A stretch of 64,000 nucleotides of DNA from Rhodanobacter glycinis (lineage in GTDB: Bacteria; Pseudomonadota; Gammaproteobacteria; Xanthomonadales; Rhodanobacteraceae). Both the position numbers and the translations under genes were made by a program. Of this stretch, positions 7,675 to 17,247 are shown one piece after another; position 1 is the first letter of the stretch; every line of letters begins with the position of its first letter. The stretch lies in the NCBI RefSeq assembly GCF_006438785.1, contig NZ_RCZB01000003.1:462544-526543 (forward strand). The letters are read 5' to 3'. The notes below the pieces were generated by a model. The model was not told the origin of the DNA, ran no database searches, and worked only from the letters and a program-made list of their open reading frames with translations.

Positions 7675-8937
7675 TCAGTTCGCGGCCGAAGCTAGTCCCG
7701 TGAATCGCGATGACTGGTGCAGCCACGGCAACGCCAGCGCACTCAGGCCGAAGACCGCCGTCATGGCCAGCGCGATATGGCCGTCCAGATGGCTGATGCC
7801 GAACCATTGGCTGCTCAGCAACGGCACCAGTGCGGTCGCCAGCGCGCGCAGGCTTTCCACCCACCACGCCCAGTGCCGCCCTTCCATCAGCGCACCGAGC
7901 ACGCACAGGCCGGCCACCAGATAGGCCGCATAGGCCAGCAAGGTCGGCAGGCTCGCCGTGCCGGCCATGCCCAGGAACTGCGTGGCCATCGCCAGCAGCA
8001 GGGCAAACTGCAGCAGCACGTAGAACTTCACGGCCGAGGACAGCGGCGGATCGAAACGCGCGCAGGGCATCGCGAACGCCGGTTTCGGGAAGCGCGCCGC
8101 CACATCGGCTGGCCGCCAGCCCGGCGGCTTCAACCACACCAGCAGCTTGTCGCGCCAGCGCTGCGCATGCCACGCATCGATCGCCGTGTGCCAGTACACC
8201 TCCGCATTCGCCCACAGCGGATTCCAGCTGCGCAGCGGCGCGCGCGTGCCGTACACCGGCGGGTCGTTGTCGTCTTCCTCGACGAAGCTGCCGAACAAGC
8301 GGTCCCACACGATCAGGATGCCGCCGTAGTTGCGGTCGAGGTAGCGATCGTTCACCGCGTGATGCGCGCGATGGTTGGACGGCGAGCAGAACACACGGTC
8401 GAACCAGCCGAGCCGGCCGATCTGCTCGGTGTGCACCCAGAACTGGTACAGCAGGTCGATCAGCGCCACCACCACGAACACCTTCAGCGGCACGCCCAGC
8501 AGCGCCATCGGCAGGTAGAACAGCCAGCCCAGCAACACGCCGCTGCCGGTCTGGCGCAGTGCAGTGGAGAGGTTGTAGTGCTCGCTCTGGTGATGCACCA
8601 CATGGGCGGCCCACAGGATGTTCACCTCGTGTCCGCAGCGGTGCAGCCAGTAGTAGCAGAAGTCGTACATCAGCAACGCGCCGGCCCATACCCACAGGCT
8701 GTCCGCCGGCAGCGTGAACAGTGCCAGGTGCTGCACGCACCAGGCATAGATGCCCAGCGTCAGCAGCTTGCTGAACACGCCCACGATCTGCGAGATCACG
8801 CCCAGCCCGATGCTGCTGACCGCGTCGCCGCTGGCATACGCGCGCCGGCCGCGCAGTTTTGCCACCAGCAGTTCGATTCCGATCAACAGGAAGAACACCG
8901 GCGTGGCCCAGGTGATGATGAGTTCCTGCGTATTCAC
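7675..8937 (-). CDS. Sterol desaturase / fatty acid hydroxylase family protein
   Basis: The 420-residue membrane protein starts at a GTG at 8937 that overlaps the stop of the upstream gene (GTGA), so the two are translationally coupled. The di-iron histidine clusters are intact: HRCGHEVNILWAAHVVHHQS and, after a membrane segment, NHRAHH. These match the fatty acid hydroxylase superfamily. Extra hydrophobic helices follow in the C-terminal third. The reaction is probably an O2-dependent hydroxylation or desaturation of a lipid. Pairing with a lysoplasmalogenase-family gene suggests ether- or modified-lipid metabolism, as inference only. Confidence 0.85.
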   Translation of the reverse strand: MNTQELIITWATPVFFLLIGIELLVAKLRGRRAYASGDAVSSIGLGVISQIVGVFSKLLTLGIYAWCVQHLALFTLPADSLWVWAGALLMYDFCYYWLHRCGHEVNILWAAHVVHHQSEHYNLSTALRQTGSGVLLGWLFYLPMALLGVPLKVFVVVALIDLLYQFWVHTEQIGRLGWFDRVFCSPSNHRAHHAVNDRYLDRNYGGILIVWDRLFGSFVEEDDNDPPVYGTRAPLRSWNPLWANAEVYWHTAIDAWHAQRWRDKLLVWLKPPGWRPADVAARFPKPAFAMPCARFDPPLSSAVKFYVLLQFALLLAMATQFLGMAGTASLPTLLAYAAYLVAGLCVLGALMEGRHWAWWVESLRALATALVPLLSSQWFGISHLDGHIALAMTAVFGLSALALPWLHQSSRFTGLASAAN

Positions 8938-9695
8938 TGAAATGCACCTGCCTCGATCGTTCCTGCCTTACTCAGTATGCGGTCGCGCTGCACCGAATGC
9001 GCGATCCACCACAGCGCCAGATAATACGTCGACAGCACCCACAGGCCCGACCACGGAATCGCGGCGTGGAAGCGGTTCCACGCCAGCAGGCTGTCGCTGA
9101 GCATGAACAGCATCGCACCCACCGCAGCTCGCCGCGCACTGGCCAACTGCGCATCGCCACGCTGCGCAAACACCCGCGCGCGCGCCAGCGCCTGCCCGCC
9201 CATGCACGCCAATACCAGCACGTACACGATCACCGGCATACGCAGCGGCGCGCCGATCGAATCCCACAGCAGGGCCAGATTGACCGCGCCGTAGCCGAGG
9301 CTGGCCAGCAACAGCCGTGGCCGCGCACCGAAGCGGCTGTCACTCAGCAACGCCGCGATGAAACACAGGTGGCCGAGCAGGAACGCCAGCAGACCCGGCA
9401 CGAACAGGTCGCCGGGCAACATCAGGAATACGTCGCCGAACAGCGAGCAGGCGATGCCGGCCAGGATCCAGCGCCGGTAGCGCCGCGACACCGGCCAGCG
9501 GCTGCGCCAGGCCACCGCCAGGATCAGGATCGTGGCCAGCGGTTTGCACGCCCAGTGCAGCCAGCGCCACGGGCTGGCCGGATCGTGCGCGACGACCAGT
9601 CCGCCGGCGATCGCCATGGCCGCAGCCGCCACGATCGCCAGCGTGAGCCGGCCGGCGCCGGCGCGGCGGGTGATGCGAGAACGTATGGCAACCAT
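8934..9695 (-). CDS. Lysoplasmalogenase family protein (YhhN/TMEM86)
   Basis: The protein has 253 residues and eight or so hydrophobic segments. GDVFLMLPGDLFVPGLLAFLLGH is the hallmark of the YhhN/TMEM86 family, and the late MLSDSLLAWNRF holds the second conserved acidic/polar signature. Family members hydrolyse the vinyl-ether bond of lysoplasmalogens; bacterial substrates are less certain. The gene is first in a two-gene minus-strand operon with the desaturase-family gene. Confidence 0.85.
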   Translation of the reverse strand: MVAIRSRITRRAGAGRLTLAIVAAAAMAIAGGLVVAHDPASPWRWLHWACKPLATILILAVAWRSRWPVSRRYRRWILAGIACSLFGDVFLMLPGDLFVPGLLAFLLGHLCFIAALLSDSRFGARPRLLLASLGYGAVNLALLWDSIGAPLRMPVIVYVLVLACMGGQALARARVFAQRGDAQLASARRAAVGAMLFMLSDSLLAWNRFHAAIPWSGLWVLSTYYLALWWIAHSVQRDRILSKAGTIEAGAFQ

Positions 9696-9775
9696 GCGGA
9701 CGGCCGGCGGGGTACCGACCGATCATAGCCAAGCCCGCGTCATGTCGCGTGGCGCGGGCCCGGTCGCGGAGCCGC

Positions 9776-12064
9776 TCAGAACTTCAGCGTGGCCGTCAGC
9801 ATCGCCGCCCGTGGCGAGCCGGGCAGCAGGGTCTGGAAGCCGCCGGTCGGATCGCTGGCGGTGAAGCCGTTCGAGCCGATGGTGGCGAAGTAGCGTTTGT
9901 CGAGCAGGTTGCTGACGTTGAGCGCCAGCCGCAGATCCTGCACCGAGCCGCCGAGCTTGCCGAAGTCGTAGGCGGCTGCGGCGTTGACCACCCAGAACGA
10001 CGGCACCGACGCGTCATTGGTGTAGGTGTAGTAGCGCTTGCCGGTGTAGTTCGCCGATATCCGCAGATCCCACGCGCCCGGCGTCCACGCCAGCTCGGAG
10101 AAGAACAGCTGCTTGGGACTGTCGACCACGGTCTTGCCCTTGGTCGCCACCAGCGTGGTGCCGTTGAGGTAGTCGGAGTAGTAGCGCGAGCGGTTGTACG
10201 ACAGCGAGTTGGACCAGTGCAGCGTGGGCGACAGCTTCACGTTCACCGCCAGCTCGGCGCCGCGGCTGCTGACCGAACCCACGTTCGCATACGCCGACGG
10301 GCAGCCGACGATGCCCGAGCACTGCGCGATCACCAGCAGGCGGTTGTCGAACTTCACGTCGTACAGCGCCAGCGAAGCCTGGTAGCTGTCGGTGACACGG
10401 CGCAGGCCGCCTTCGAACGTGCGCGACTGCTCCGGCTTGAGCTGCCGCCCGAACAGGTCGAACGCGGCCTGGGTGGTGGCCAGCGGGCCGGTGATGCCGG
10501 CCTGGTAGGCGGCGATGTTTTTCGCGTACGAGCCGAACAGCTCATTGCCGCCGCCGAGCTGGTAGCTGGCGCCCACCTGCGGCAGGAAATTCTTCTTCGC
10601 CGTGAGCGAGCCATTGGCGTAGCTGCCGGTGGTGCCGTAGCTGAGCGTACCGGGCATGGCGCGGGCGGTGACCTTGCTGTCCGGCGACTTGAAGCCCACG
10701 TCGACGGCGAGCCGGTCGTCGAGCAGCTTGAAGCTGTCCTGCAGGTAGAGCTGCCGTGTCGTCGTTTCGTAGTGCTGGTGAAACAGCCGCAGGTTCGGGT
10801 TGCGCAGGAAGAAGGTGTCGTCCAGCGGGCCCGTGATGAAGTAGTAGTTGCGCTGCACGTTGTGATTGCTGTCCTCGTACCAGAAACCGCCTTCCAGGTG
10901 ATGGATGCCGATGTTCCAGTTGAGCGCCGCGGTGACGCCACCGCGGTCGATGCCGTACTCGGTGGTGCGGATCGAGATCGGGGTCTCCTGCGGCGTGCCC
11001 GGATACGACGCCTGGTACGGCGTGAACCAGTGACCCTGGCCGCGATCGTTGTGGTAGTAGGTGGTGGCCTTCAGGCGCAGGTCGTCGGACAGCGCGAAAT
11101 CGCCGAAGACGCTGGCCACGGTGTCGTCGCGCAGGCCGCGGGCATCGTAGTAGGCGTCGTCCAGCGTGGTCACGCCGCCGCTGTAGATGCCCTTGGCGGC
11201 GTTCACCGCGCGGTTCCAGTCCGGCGAGTAGTTGTCCCAGTTCCAGCCCAGCCGCTTCTGCAGCGACAGCGACAGATCCTGGTAGTCGGTCTCGTCACGA
11301 CTGGAGGTGGTCAGCAGCGCACCGACGCTGCTGTCGCCGAAGTTGTAGATGGCCTTGCCGTTGAACTGCTTCTGCTTCTGCGCGCCATGCCCCTTCCACT
11401 TGTCGGTGCTGCTGTAGGCACCGGACAGGTACATCGCGAAGCCGTCGTGATCGCCGGTGTCCAGTCGCGCATAGGTGCGCCGCGCGCTGTCGCTGCCGAA
11501 GCCCTGCGCCACGGTGACGCCGAACTCGGACGCCGGATCGGACGAATAGAACTGGATCGTGCCGCCCAGATCGCTGGTCGAGGGCGTGCCCAGCGCGCCG
11601 ATGCCCTCGGCCAGTTCGGCACCGCCGAGGTTCTCGGCGATCAGCGCGCGGCTGATGTGCAGGCCATTCTGGTTGCCGTAGCTCATGTCGCCCAGCGGGA
11701 TGCCGTCGAGCGTGAAGCCCAGCCGGTTCTGGTTGAAGCCGCGCAGGCTGATGCGGGTCGACCATTCGTAGTTGCCGAACGGGTCGGCCGACTCGAAATG
11801 CACGCCAGGCTTGCTCTGCAGCACCTTCAGCGGACTGGTGCCCGGCGGCAGGATCTTCACGTCCTCGCTGGTGATGCGCTGCACCTGGCGCGATTCGCCC
11901 TGGCCGATCACCGAGACCGACTCCAGCGTTTTCGTGGTAACCGCCGCGGCATCGGCGGGGGCGGGGGCCGCGGCATCGACCGCGGCGGCGGCGGTGCCAT
12001 GCAGTGCGGCAAGCAGCGCCAGCGCCAGACCGGTCCTGCGGAGAGAGAACGTGCGTACGGACAT
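9776..12064 (-). CDS. TonB-dependent outer-membrane receptor
   Basis: The product is 762 residues from the ATG at 12064, preceded by AAGGA. A signal peptide (MSVRTFSLRRTGLALALLAALHG) is followed by an Ala/Pro-rich stretch. The plug domain starts around residue 45 (SVSVIGQGESRQ, then ISLRGFNQNRLGFTLDGIPLGD). A 22-strand-type barrel ends in the terminal phenylalanine (TATLKF) used for outer-membrane insertion. It imports a ligand with TonB energy. The substrate is unknown, but the upstream genes on the same strand are phosphoesterases, so a phosphorylated compound is a reasonable guess. Confidence 0.9.
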   Translation of the reverse strand: MSVRTFSLRRTGLALALLAALHGTAAAAVDAAAPAPADAAAVTTKTLESVSVIGQGESRQVQRITSEDVKILPPGTSPLKVLQSKPGVHFESADPFGNYEWSTRISLRGFNQNRLGFTLDGIPLGDMSYGNQNGLHISRALIAENLGGAELAEGIGALGTPSTSDLGGTIQFYSSDPASEFGVTVAQGFGSDSARRTYARLDTGDHDGFAMYLSGAYSSTDKWKGHGAQKQKQFNGKAIYNFGDSSVGALLTTSSRDETDYQDLSLSLQKRLGWNWDNYSPDWNRAVNAAKGIYSGGVTTLDDAYYDARGLRDDTVASVFGDFALSDDLRLKATTYYHNDRGQGHWFTPYQASYPGTPQETPISIRTTEYGIDRGGVTAALNWNIGIHHLEGGFWYEDSNHNVQRNYYFITGPLDDTFFLRNPNLRLFHQHYETTTRQLYLQDSFKLLDDRLAVDVGFKSPDSKVTARAMPGTLSYGTTGSYANGSLTAKKNFLPQVGASYQLGGGNELFGSYAKNIAAYQAGITGPLATTQAAFDLFGRQLKPEQSRTFEGGLRRVTDSYQASLALYDVKFDNRLLVIAQCSGIVGCPSAYANVGSVSSRGAELAVNVKLSPTLHWSNSLSYNRSRYYSDYLNGTTLVATKGKTVVDSPKQLFFSELAWTPGAWDLRISANYTGKRYYTYTNDASVPSFWVVNAAAAYDFGKLGGSVQDLRLALNVSNLLDKRYFATIGSNGFTASDPTGGFQTLLPGSPRAAMLTATLKF

Positions 12065-12191
12065 GCGTGTACATCCTTCGCGCGACCACCGCCTGCGCGG
12101 AAGGCCACGACATCGTGGGGGAGGAGAGAGATCGGCAGCGGAGTCGCCGCGCCGATCGATGCCAGCATGGCCGGCTTGCATGAAGCCCTTC

Positions 12192-13610
12192 TTACAGCCG
12201 CGTGTCACTGGCCGTATGGACGTCCATATGGGATTTGCGTGACAGCCGACCCGCGACGGCCTGCGAAGCCGTCGCCTGCGTCACGCCCGCCAACGCCATG
12301 CCCTGCGCCTGCGGCAGCGACACGCCAAGCAGTGCCGCCAGGGTTGGTGCGATGTCGCGCATGTCGATCGAGCCGAGATCCCTGCCGGCCGGCACGCCCG
12401 CGCCGGCGATCAGGAAGGTCGAGCGCATCGCCGGCAGCGCCGGATCGTAGCCGTGCATGCCGAGGTAATGGCCCGGCGCGGGCATCGGCGCATCCGGCTT
12501 GATGCCCATTTCATGGCCGGGCTTGAACAGCACGAACCAGCTCGCTTTCGCGGTGGCACCGTGCGCCACCAGCTGCGGATGATCGAGCACGCGTTCGATG
12601 CCGTAGGCGGGATCGGCCTGCAGCCGCGCCAGCAGCGCGGCCACCCGCGCTTTCACGGCGACGTCCGCCGGATCCTTCAGCACGATCGCCGCGCTGCCGC
12701 CGGCGTTCCATGGCATGGCCTGCCAGCCGCTCACCGCGCCGTCCTTCACGCTGACCAGGCCGGCCTGGATGAAGGGCGCATACAGGTTCACGTCCTGCCG
12801 CACCGGTGCGAAACCGTGGTCGGACACCACCGCCACCACGCCGTCCGGATGCACCCGCTGCGCCGCGGCCACCAGCTCGCCGACCAGCGCATCGATGCCT
12901 TCCAGCACCTGGTTGGCCGCCGGCGTGCCCGGCCCGGTGGCGTGCTCCTTGTCGTCCAGCGCCGCGAAGTAGACGGTCATGAACTGCGGCCGGTGCAGCT
13001 GCAGCAGTTTCACCGCGAAGCGGGCGCGGTTCTGGTCGCCGTCCAGCGCCTCGTTGATGCCGTCGGCGTAGGGGCCAAGGTCTTTTTCCAGCGCGGGCAG
13101 CAGGCCCGGCGTGGCCAGCGCCGCCAGCAGCTTGCGGTCGTCCGGCGTGCCGGTGCGCCAGATCTGCGGCAGGTTCCAGTCCACCGGCGCGCCCACGCTC
13201 ACCGGCCAGTGCACGTTGGCGGTGGTCAGGCCCGCCGCATGTGCCGCGTCCCACAGCGTGGGCACGCGGATGTCGCTGGCGTACCAGTCCCAGCCGAGCT
13301 GGTTCTTGTTGGTCGGATCGAAGGTGAGGTTGTTGCTGATGCCATGCAGCGCCGGCGCCACGCCGGTGATCAGGGTGGTGTGCGCCGGATAGGTCAGCGT
13401 GGGCAACACGCCGCGCACATCGCTGGCATAGCTGCCGCGGGTGAGGAACGCCTGCAAGTTCGGCAGCTTCAGGCCGCGCTGCTGCGCGTCGATCACGTCA
13501 GCCGGACGCAGGCCGTCGATCGAGATCAGCAGCACCGGGCGGGCGATGCTGCCGGTGGCGCCGAACAGCGCGACGACGCCCAGCAGCAGGGCGGGCAGAA
13601 AGTGACGCAT
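12192..13610 (-). CDS. Secreted alkaline-phosphatase-superfamily phosphodiesterase (NPP-like)
   Basis: The product is 472 residues from the ATG at 13610 (MRHFLPALLLGVVALFGATG), giving a clean signal peptide. The metal-binding LLISIDGLRP and the threonine nucleophile in LPTLTYPAHTTLITG are typical of nucleotide pyrophosphatase/phosphodiesterases. VVSDHGF, MHGYDP and the C-terminal MRDIAPTLAALLG complete the family pattern. It should be periplasmic and hydrolyse a phosphodiester or pyrophosphate. The gene lies 127 bases before the TonB receptor gene and 97 bases after the glycerophosphodiesterase gene, all on the minus strand. Confidence 0.88.
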   Translation of the reverse strand: MRHFLPALLLGVVALFGATGSIARPVLLISIDGLRPADVIDAQQRGLKLPNLQAFLTRGSYASDVRGVLPTLTYPAHTTLITGVAPALHGISNNLTFDPTNKNQLGWDWYASDIRVPTLWDAAHAAGLTTANVHWPVSVGAPVDWNLPQIWRTGTPDDRKLLAALATPGLLPALEKDLGPYADGINEALDGDQNRARFAVKLLQLHRPQFMTVYFAALDDKEHATGPGTPAANQVLEGIDALVGELVAAAQRVHPDGVVAVVSDHGFAPVRQDVNLYAPFIQAGLVSVKDGAVSGWQAMPWNAGGSAAIVLKDPADVAVKARVAALLARLQADPAYGIERVLDHPQLVAHGATAKASWFVLFKPGHEMGIKPDAPMPAPGHYLGMHGYDPALPAMRSTFLIAGAGVPAGRDLGSIDMRDIAPTLAALLGVSLPQAQGMALAGVTQATASQAVAGRLSRKSHMDVHTASDTRL

Positions 13611-13707
13611 GCGTGGATCCTGGACAGATGAAGGGTGCGCGCATGCTCGGCGACCCGCGCTGCAGGCTTGTGACAGCCAGCCTTCGTTTGTGCGGCGCGC
13701 GCCCCGC

Positions 13708-14820
13708 TCAGCGCGCGTCGACAGCGCGGCGACCCAGCGCCGGATCGTCGGTGAAGAACGCATCGATACCGGCGTCGAGGTAGACGCGCATCTCGGCCAC
13801 CGCGCCGTCCGCGTTGAACGTGTGCGGATCGCTGCCGTGCCAGAAATCCCTGGCCAGGAACGTGTTCTCCGGACGGAACGTGTACGGATGCACCTGCAGT
13901 CCCGCCGCGTGGGCATCGTGCACCAGCGCGGTGGGCCGGCCCAGCGTGCCGTCGGCGCGATACGGGATGATCGCGTGGTAGTCCGGCCCGATCGCGTCGG
14001 CATAGCGTGCGATCCGGCGCAGGCCAGCCGGCGTCATCATTTGCGCGTAGGTGAGCGTGCCGCTCGCGGCGACCACGTCGTACGGCTGCAGCTGCGGCTC
14101 GTCGAGCAGCTGCAGCAGGCGGATGTTCGGGTGCCGCTGACGGGCCTGCGCGCCGCCCAGCTTGTCGTGCAGGTACTTGAGGTTGGCGATCTCGAACGAC
14201 TGGATCTCCACCGGCGCGGTACGCGTATAGGCATGCGCGGCCAGCGTGGCCAGCAGGGCGTCCTCCATCGGCCGCTGGATGCGCTGGAAATACGTGCCGT
14301 GCTTGATCTCCGGGATGATCCCGATCGGCCGCCCCAGCGTGGCCGACTCGGCCGCCACGAAATCGATCACCTCGTCCAGCGTGAGGATCTGGAACTGGCC
14401 GTCGTAGCGGGTGCCACGCAGTTCGGGCAGGCGCTCGCGGGCACGCAGCGTCTTCAGTTCGGCCAGCGTGAAATCCTCGGTGAACCAGCCGCTCTCGGAC
14501 TGGCCGTCCACGATCCTGCGGGTCTTGCGGTCGGCGAATTCCGGATGGCTGGACACGTCGGTGGTGCCGCCGATCTCGTTCTCGTGGCGCACCACCATCA
14601 CCCCGTCCCTGGTCATCACCAGATCCGGCTCGATGAAGTCGGCGCCGTCGGCGATCGCCCGTGCATAGGAGGCCAGCGTGTGCTCCGGCCGCAGCGCGCT
14701 GGCGCCGCGATGGCCGATCACCAGCACGCGGGCGGCCAGCGGTTTTTCAGCGGCGTGCACGGGGGCGGACATGCCCAGGGTTCCGATGGCGAACAGAGGA
14801 ATCCAGCATAGGCGCAACAT
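13708..14820 (-). CDS. glpQ: Periplasmic glycerophosphodiester phosphodiesterase
   Basis: The product is 370 residues from the ATG at 14820 with CCGGAG upstream, and has a signal peptide (MLRLCWIPLFAIGTLGMSAPVHA). The catalytic core opens with VIGHRGASALRPEHTLASY, has the metal ligands in FIEPDLVMTRDGVMVVRHE, and a C-terminal EMRVYLDAGIDAFFTDDP. This is the secreted GlpQ class of GDPD-fold enzymes, which release glycerol 3-phosphate from glycerophosphodiesters. It is the first gene of a probable minus-strand GDPD, phosphodiesterase and TonB receptor set. A PHO-box-like direct repeat lies about 58 bases upstream. Confidence 0.88.
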   Translation of the reverse strand: MLRLCWIPLFAIGTLGMSAPVHAAEKPLAARVLVIGHRGASALRPEHTLASYARAIADGADFIEPDLVMTRDGVMVVRHENEIGGTTDVSSHPEFADRKTRRIVDGQSESGWFTEDFTLAELKTLRARERLPELRGTRYDGQFQILTLDEVIDFVAAESATLGRPIGIIPEIKHGTYFQRIQRPMEDALLATLAAHAYTRTAPVEIQSFEIANLKYLHDKLGGAQARQRHPNIRLLQLLDEPQLQPYDVVAASGTLTYAQMMTPAGLRRIARYADAIGPDYHAIIPYRADGTLGRPTALVHDAHAAGLQVHPYTFRPENTFLARDFWHGSDPHTFNADGAVAEMRVYLDAGIDAFFTDDPALGRRAVDAR

Positions 14821-14877
14821 GGTGCAGACTCCGGGGCAGGCTGAACGCCCAGCATGCGGCGCGCGCATGTACGTTCG

Positions 14878-14895
14878 TTGACAACGCCGCGACAC
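14878..14895 (-). promoter_or_regulatory. PHO-box-like direct repeat
   Basis: Read on the minus strand, gTGTCGC-GGCG-TTGTCAA gives two TGTC-containing 7-mers separated by four bases. This is the 11-base periodicity of the PhoB consensus CTGTCAT-N4-CTGTCAC. The match to consensus is partial. It lies between two divergent secreted phosphoesterase genes, where PhoB control would make sense. Confidence 0.35.
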
Positions 14896-14969
14896 GCACC
14901 GCCGTGGCGACCGCAAACTGCAACATCCGTCGCGCACCATGCCGGGTCTGCTTCCTTCCGGGCCATGCC

Positions 14970-16970
14970 ATGACCGTTACGTTCCGCCGCCACCTGCTGT
15001 CGTATCCGTTCGCCCTCGCGCTCGCCTTGCTGGGCGCGCCGCCGGCCGCCCAAGCGGCAGCAGCCGCGCCGGCCGCCCGGCCGCACCGGGTGATCGTGTT
15101 CGTGTGGGACGGCATGCGGCCGGACGCGATCAGCGCCGAGGACACGCCGAACCTGCTGGCGCTGGCGCGGCGCGGCGTGGACTTCCGCGACAACCATTCG
15201 ACCTATCCCACCTTCACCATGGCGAACGCATCGAGCTTCGCCACCGGCGCGTTCCCCGGTCCGATCGGCTTCTACGGCAACAGCTTCTACGCGCCCGGCG
15301 GCAGCGGCCTCAACGCGAAGGGCGCGGCGGCCGATTTCCAGAACCCGATCTACACCGAGGATTACGCGGTACTGCGCGACCTCGACGCGCACGAGGACGG
15401 CGCCCTGCTGCAGGTGCCGACCCTGCTCGCCACGGCGCACCAGGCCGGCCTCACCACCGCGGTGATCGGCAAGTCCGGCCCGGCCTTCCTGCAGGACTAC
15501 AAGCTGCCCGACGCCGGCGGCCGCAACGTGTTGCTGGACGAGAACACCGCGCTGCCGCTGGCGTTCGCCAGGGAGCTGCAACAGGCCGGCTACCCGCTGC
15601 CGGCCAATACCGTGCACACCTATGCACCCGATCAGCTGCAGCTGGCCGACGACAACGGCGCGCCCACCGCGGCGGGCAAACTGGTCACGCTCAGGGACGG
15701 CGTCACCTCCGACGCCAGCGCCGCGGTCGAGACCACGCCGGGGCCGGCCAACGCGTGGATGATGCAGGTGTACCTGGACGAGGTACTGCCGAAGCATCGG
15801 CCCGATGTCAGCGTGGTGTGGCTGCGCAATCCGGACACCACCCAGCACCAGTACGGCGTGGGCTCGCCCGAATTCCACCTGGCGCTGCAGGCGCAGGACG
15901 CGCTGCTGGGCAAGCTCGAGGCGAAGCTGCGCGAACTGGGCATGGCCGGCGACACCGACCTGATCGTGGTGTCCGACCACGGCCACAGCAACGTGGCCGG
16001 CGCGCGCGACCTGTTCCCGCTGCGCACGATCAACGACGGCCGCGTGGGCGGCGTCGACAACGCGTGGGGCTATTCGGTTTCCGGCAGCGTGCGGCTGGCC
16101 GACCAGCTCACCCGCGCCGGCTTTCGCGCATTCGACGGCCAGGGCTGCAACTACGCGCCGGTGATGAGCGGCCTGCGCCAGGACGGCAGCCAGTTGCAGC
16201 CGACCCGCTACGACGACGACGGCAGCCTCTGCGGCAAGCCCGGCCCGTACACCACGCCAAGCTACACGCTGCCCGACGAATTGCCGAAGGGCTCGCTGGT
16301 GCTGGCGCCCAACGACGGCACCGATTACCTGTACCAGCCCGAGCACGATGCGGCACTGGTGAAGCGCACCGTGCGCTTCCTGCAGTCGCGCGAATACGTG
16401 GGCGCGATCTTCGTGGCGCGCCGCTACGGCGACCTGCCCGGCACGCTGCCGGCCGAGGACGTGCATCTGGAAAATGCCGCGCGCGGGCCGGACATCATCA
16501 TCAGCTACGCCTGGGATGCGCACGCGGTGATCCAGGGCTTCCGCGGCACCGAATACGGCACCACCAGCACCGAGCGCGGCCAGCACGGCAGCTTCAGCCC
16601 GATCGACGTGCACAACACCCTGCTCGCGGCCGGCCCCGACTTCCGCCGCGGCTTTTCCGATCCGCTGCCCAGCGGCAACGTCGACCTGGCGCCCACCCTC
16701 GCGGCCGTGCTGGGGCTGGCCTTGCCCACGGCGCAAGGCCGCGTGCTGCACGAGGCGCTGGCCGGCCAGCTGGCCCGCCCGCTCAGCGCCTACCGGCTCA
16801 CCCACGCCGCGCTGCGGCCGAAGCAGCCGGCCACCGGCCTGAGCATGCAGCGCATCGACGGCAGTCCGTTGCGTGCCACCCGCTACGACTTCACCGTGCA
16901 ACTCAAGCGGCTCGGCAGCGGCGGCCGGCAGTGGACCTACTTCGACCAGGCCGCCGCGGAACGGCACTGA
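14970..16970 (+). CDS. Secreted alkaline-phosphatase-superfamily enzyme (NPP-like)
   Basis: The product is 666 residues from the ATG at 14970. It has a signal peptide (MTVTFRRHLLSYPFALALALLGAPPAAQA), though no strong ribosome binding site is seen. VIVFVWDGMRPDAIS carries the first metal ligand, and the threonine nucleophile is in STYPTFTMANASSFATG. VVSDHGHSNV and HGSFSPIDVHNTLLAAG supply the second metal set. The protein is about 200 residues longer than its neighbour at 12192-13610 because of an insert before the C-terminal metal motif. It is probably a periplasmic phosphodiesterase or nucleotidase, transcribed divergently from the glpQ-type gene. Confidence 0.87.
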   Translation: MTVTFRRHLLSYPFALALALLGAPPAAQAAAAAPAARPHRVIVFVWDGMRPDAISAEDTPNLLALARRGVDFRDNHSTYPTFTMANASSFATGAFPGPIGFYGNSFYAPGGSGLNAKGAAADFQNPIYTEDYAVLRDLDAHEDGALLQVPTLLATAHQAGLTTAVIGKSGPAFLQDYKLPDAGGRNVLLDENTALPLAFARELQQAGYPLPANTVHTYAPDQLQLADDNGAPTAAGKLVTLRDGVTSDASAAVETTPGPANAWMMQVYLDEVLPKHRPDVSVVWLRNPDTTQHQYGVGSPEFHLALQAQDALLGKLEAKLRELGMAGDTDLIVVSDHGHSNVAGARDLFPLRTINDGRVGGVDNAWGYSVSGSVRLADQLTRAGFRAFDGQGCNYAPVMSGLRQDGSQLQPTRYDDDGSLCGKPGPYTTPSYTLPDELPKGSLVLAPNDGTDYLYQPEHDAALVKRTVRFLQSREYVGAIFVARRYGDLPGTLPAEDVHLENAARGPDIIISYAWDAHAVIQGFRGTEYGTTSTERGQHGSFSPIDVHNTLLAAGPDFRRGFSDPLPSGNVDLAPTLAAVLGLALPTAQGRVLHEALAGQLARPLSAYRLTHAALRPKQPATGLSMQRIDGSPLRATRYDFTVQLKRLGSGGRQWTYFDQAAAERH

Positions 16971-16995
16971 GCCGCACGCGGCGGCGCGGGGCGGC

Positions 16996-17247
16996 TCAGC
17001 CGGCCCCGTACATTTCGCGATAGACCCGGATAATCCGCTGTTCCAGTTCGCCGCCCTGGTGGCCCACGTCGAAGGCGTCGTTGAGCTGCTTCTCGGCCAC
17101 GTGAAGTTCGTGCAGGAAGCGTCGGGTTTCGCTGGACAGCCCCAACTCGCGCATGTGCTGCTCGCGCGCTGCGTCGTCAAGCGCTGGCGGATGGTCTTGC
17201 GACGCGGGGGCAACGCTTGCGGGAGGGGCGGGTTTGCGGTGGCTCAT
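16996..17247 (-). CDS. Small hypothetical protein
   Basis: The product is 83 residues from the ATG at 17247 (MSHRKPAPPAS). The N-terminal third is Pro/Ala-rich. The rest looks helical and charged (ETRRFLHELHVAEKQLNDAFDV, QRIIRVYREMYGAG). There is no membrane segment or signal peptide, and no family is recognised. An in-frame upstream start at 17409 would add 54 residues of low-complexity, Cys/Arg-rich sequence and is less convincing. The gene is convergent with the phosphodiesterase gene, with a 25-base gap. Confidence 0.5.
   Translation of the reverse strand: MSHRKPAPPASVAPASQDHPPALDDAAREQHMRELGLSSETRRFLHELHVAEKQLNDAFDVGHQGGELEQRIIRVYREMYGAG

Noticed and set aside
9749..12502. A 917-codon plus-strand open frame
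   Set aside because: It is antisense to the TonB receptor gene, has no ribosome binding site, and its composition is typical of a shadow frame.
14718..17213. An 831-codon minus-strand open frame
   Set aside because: It is antisense to the NPP-like gene, whose signal peptide and metal motifs are clear.
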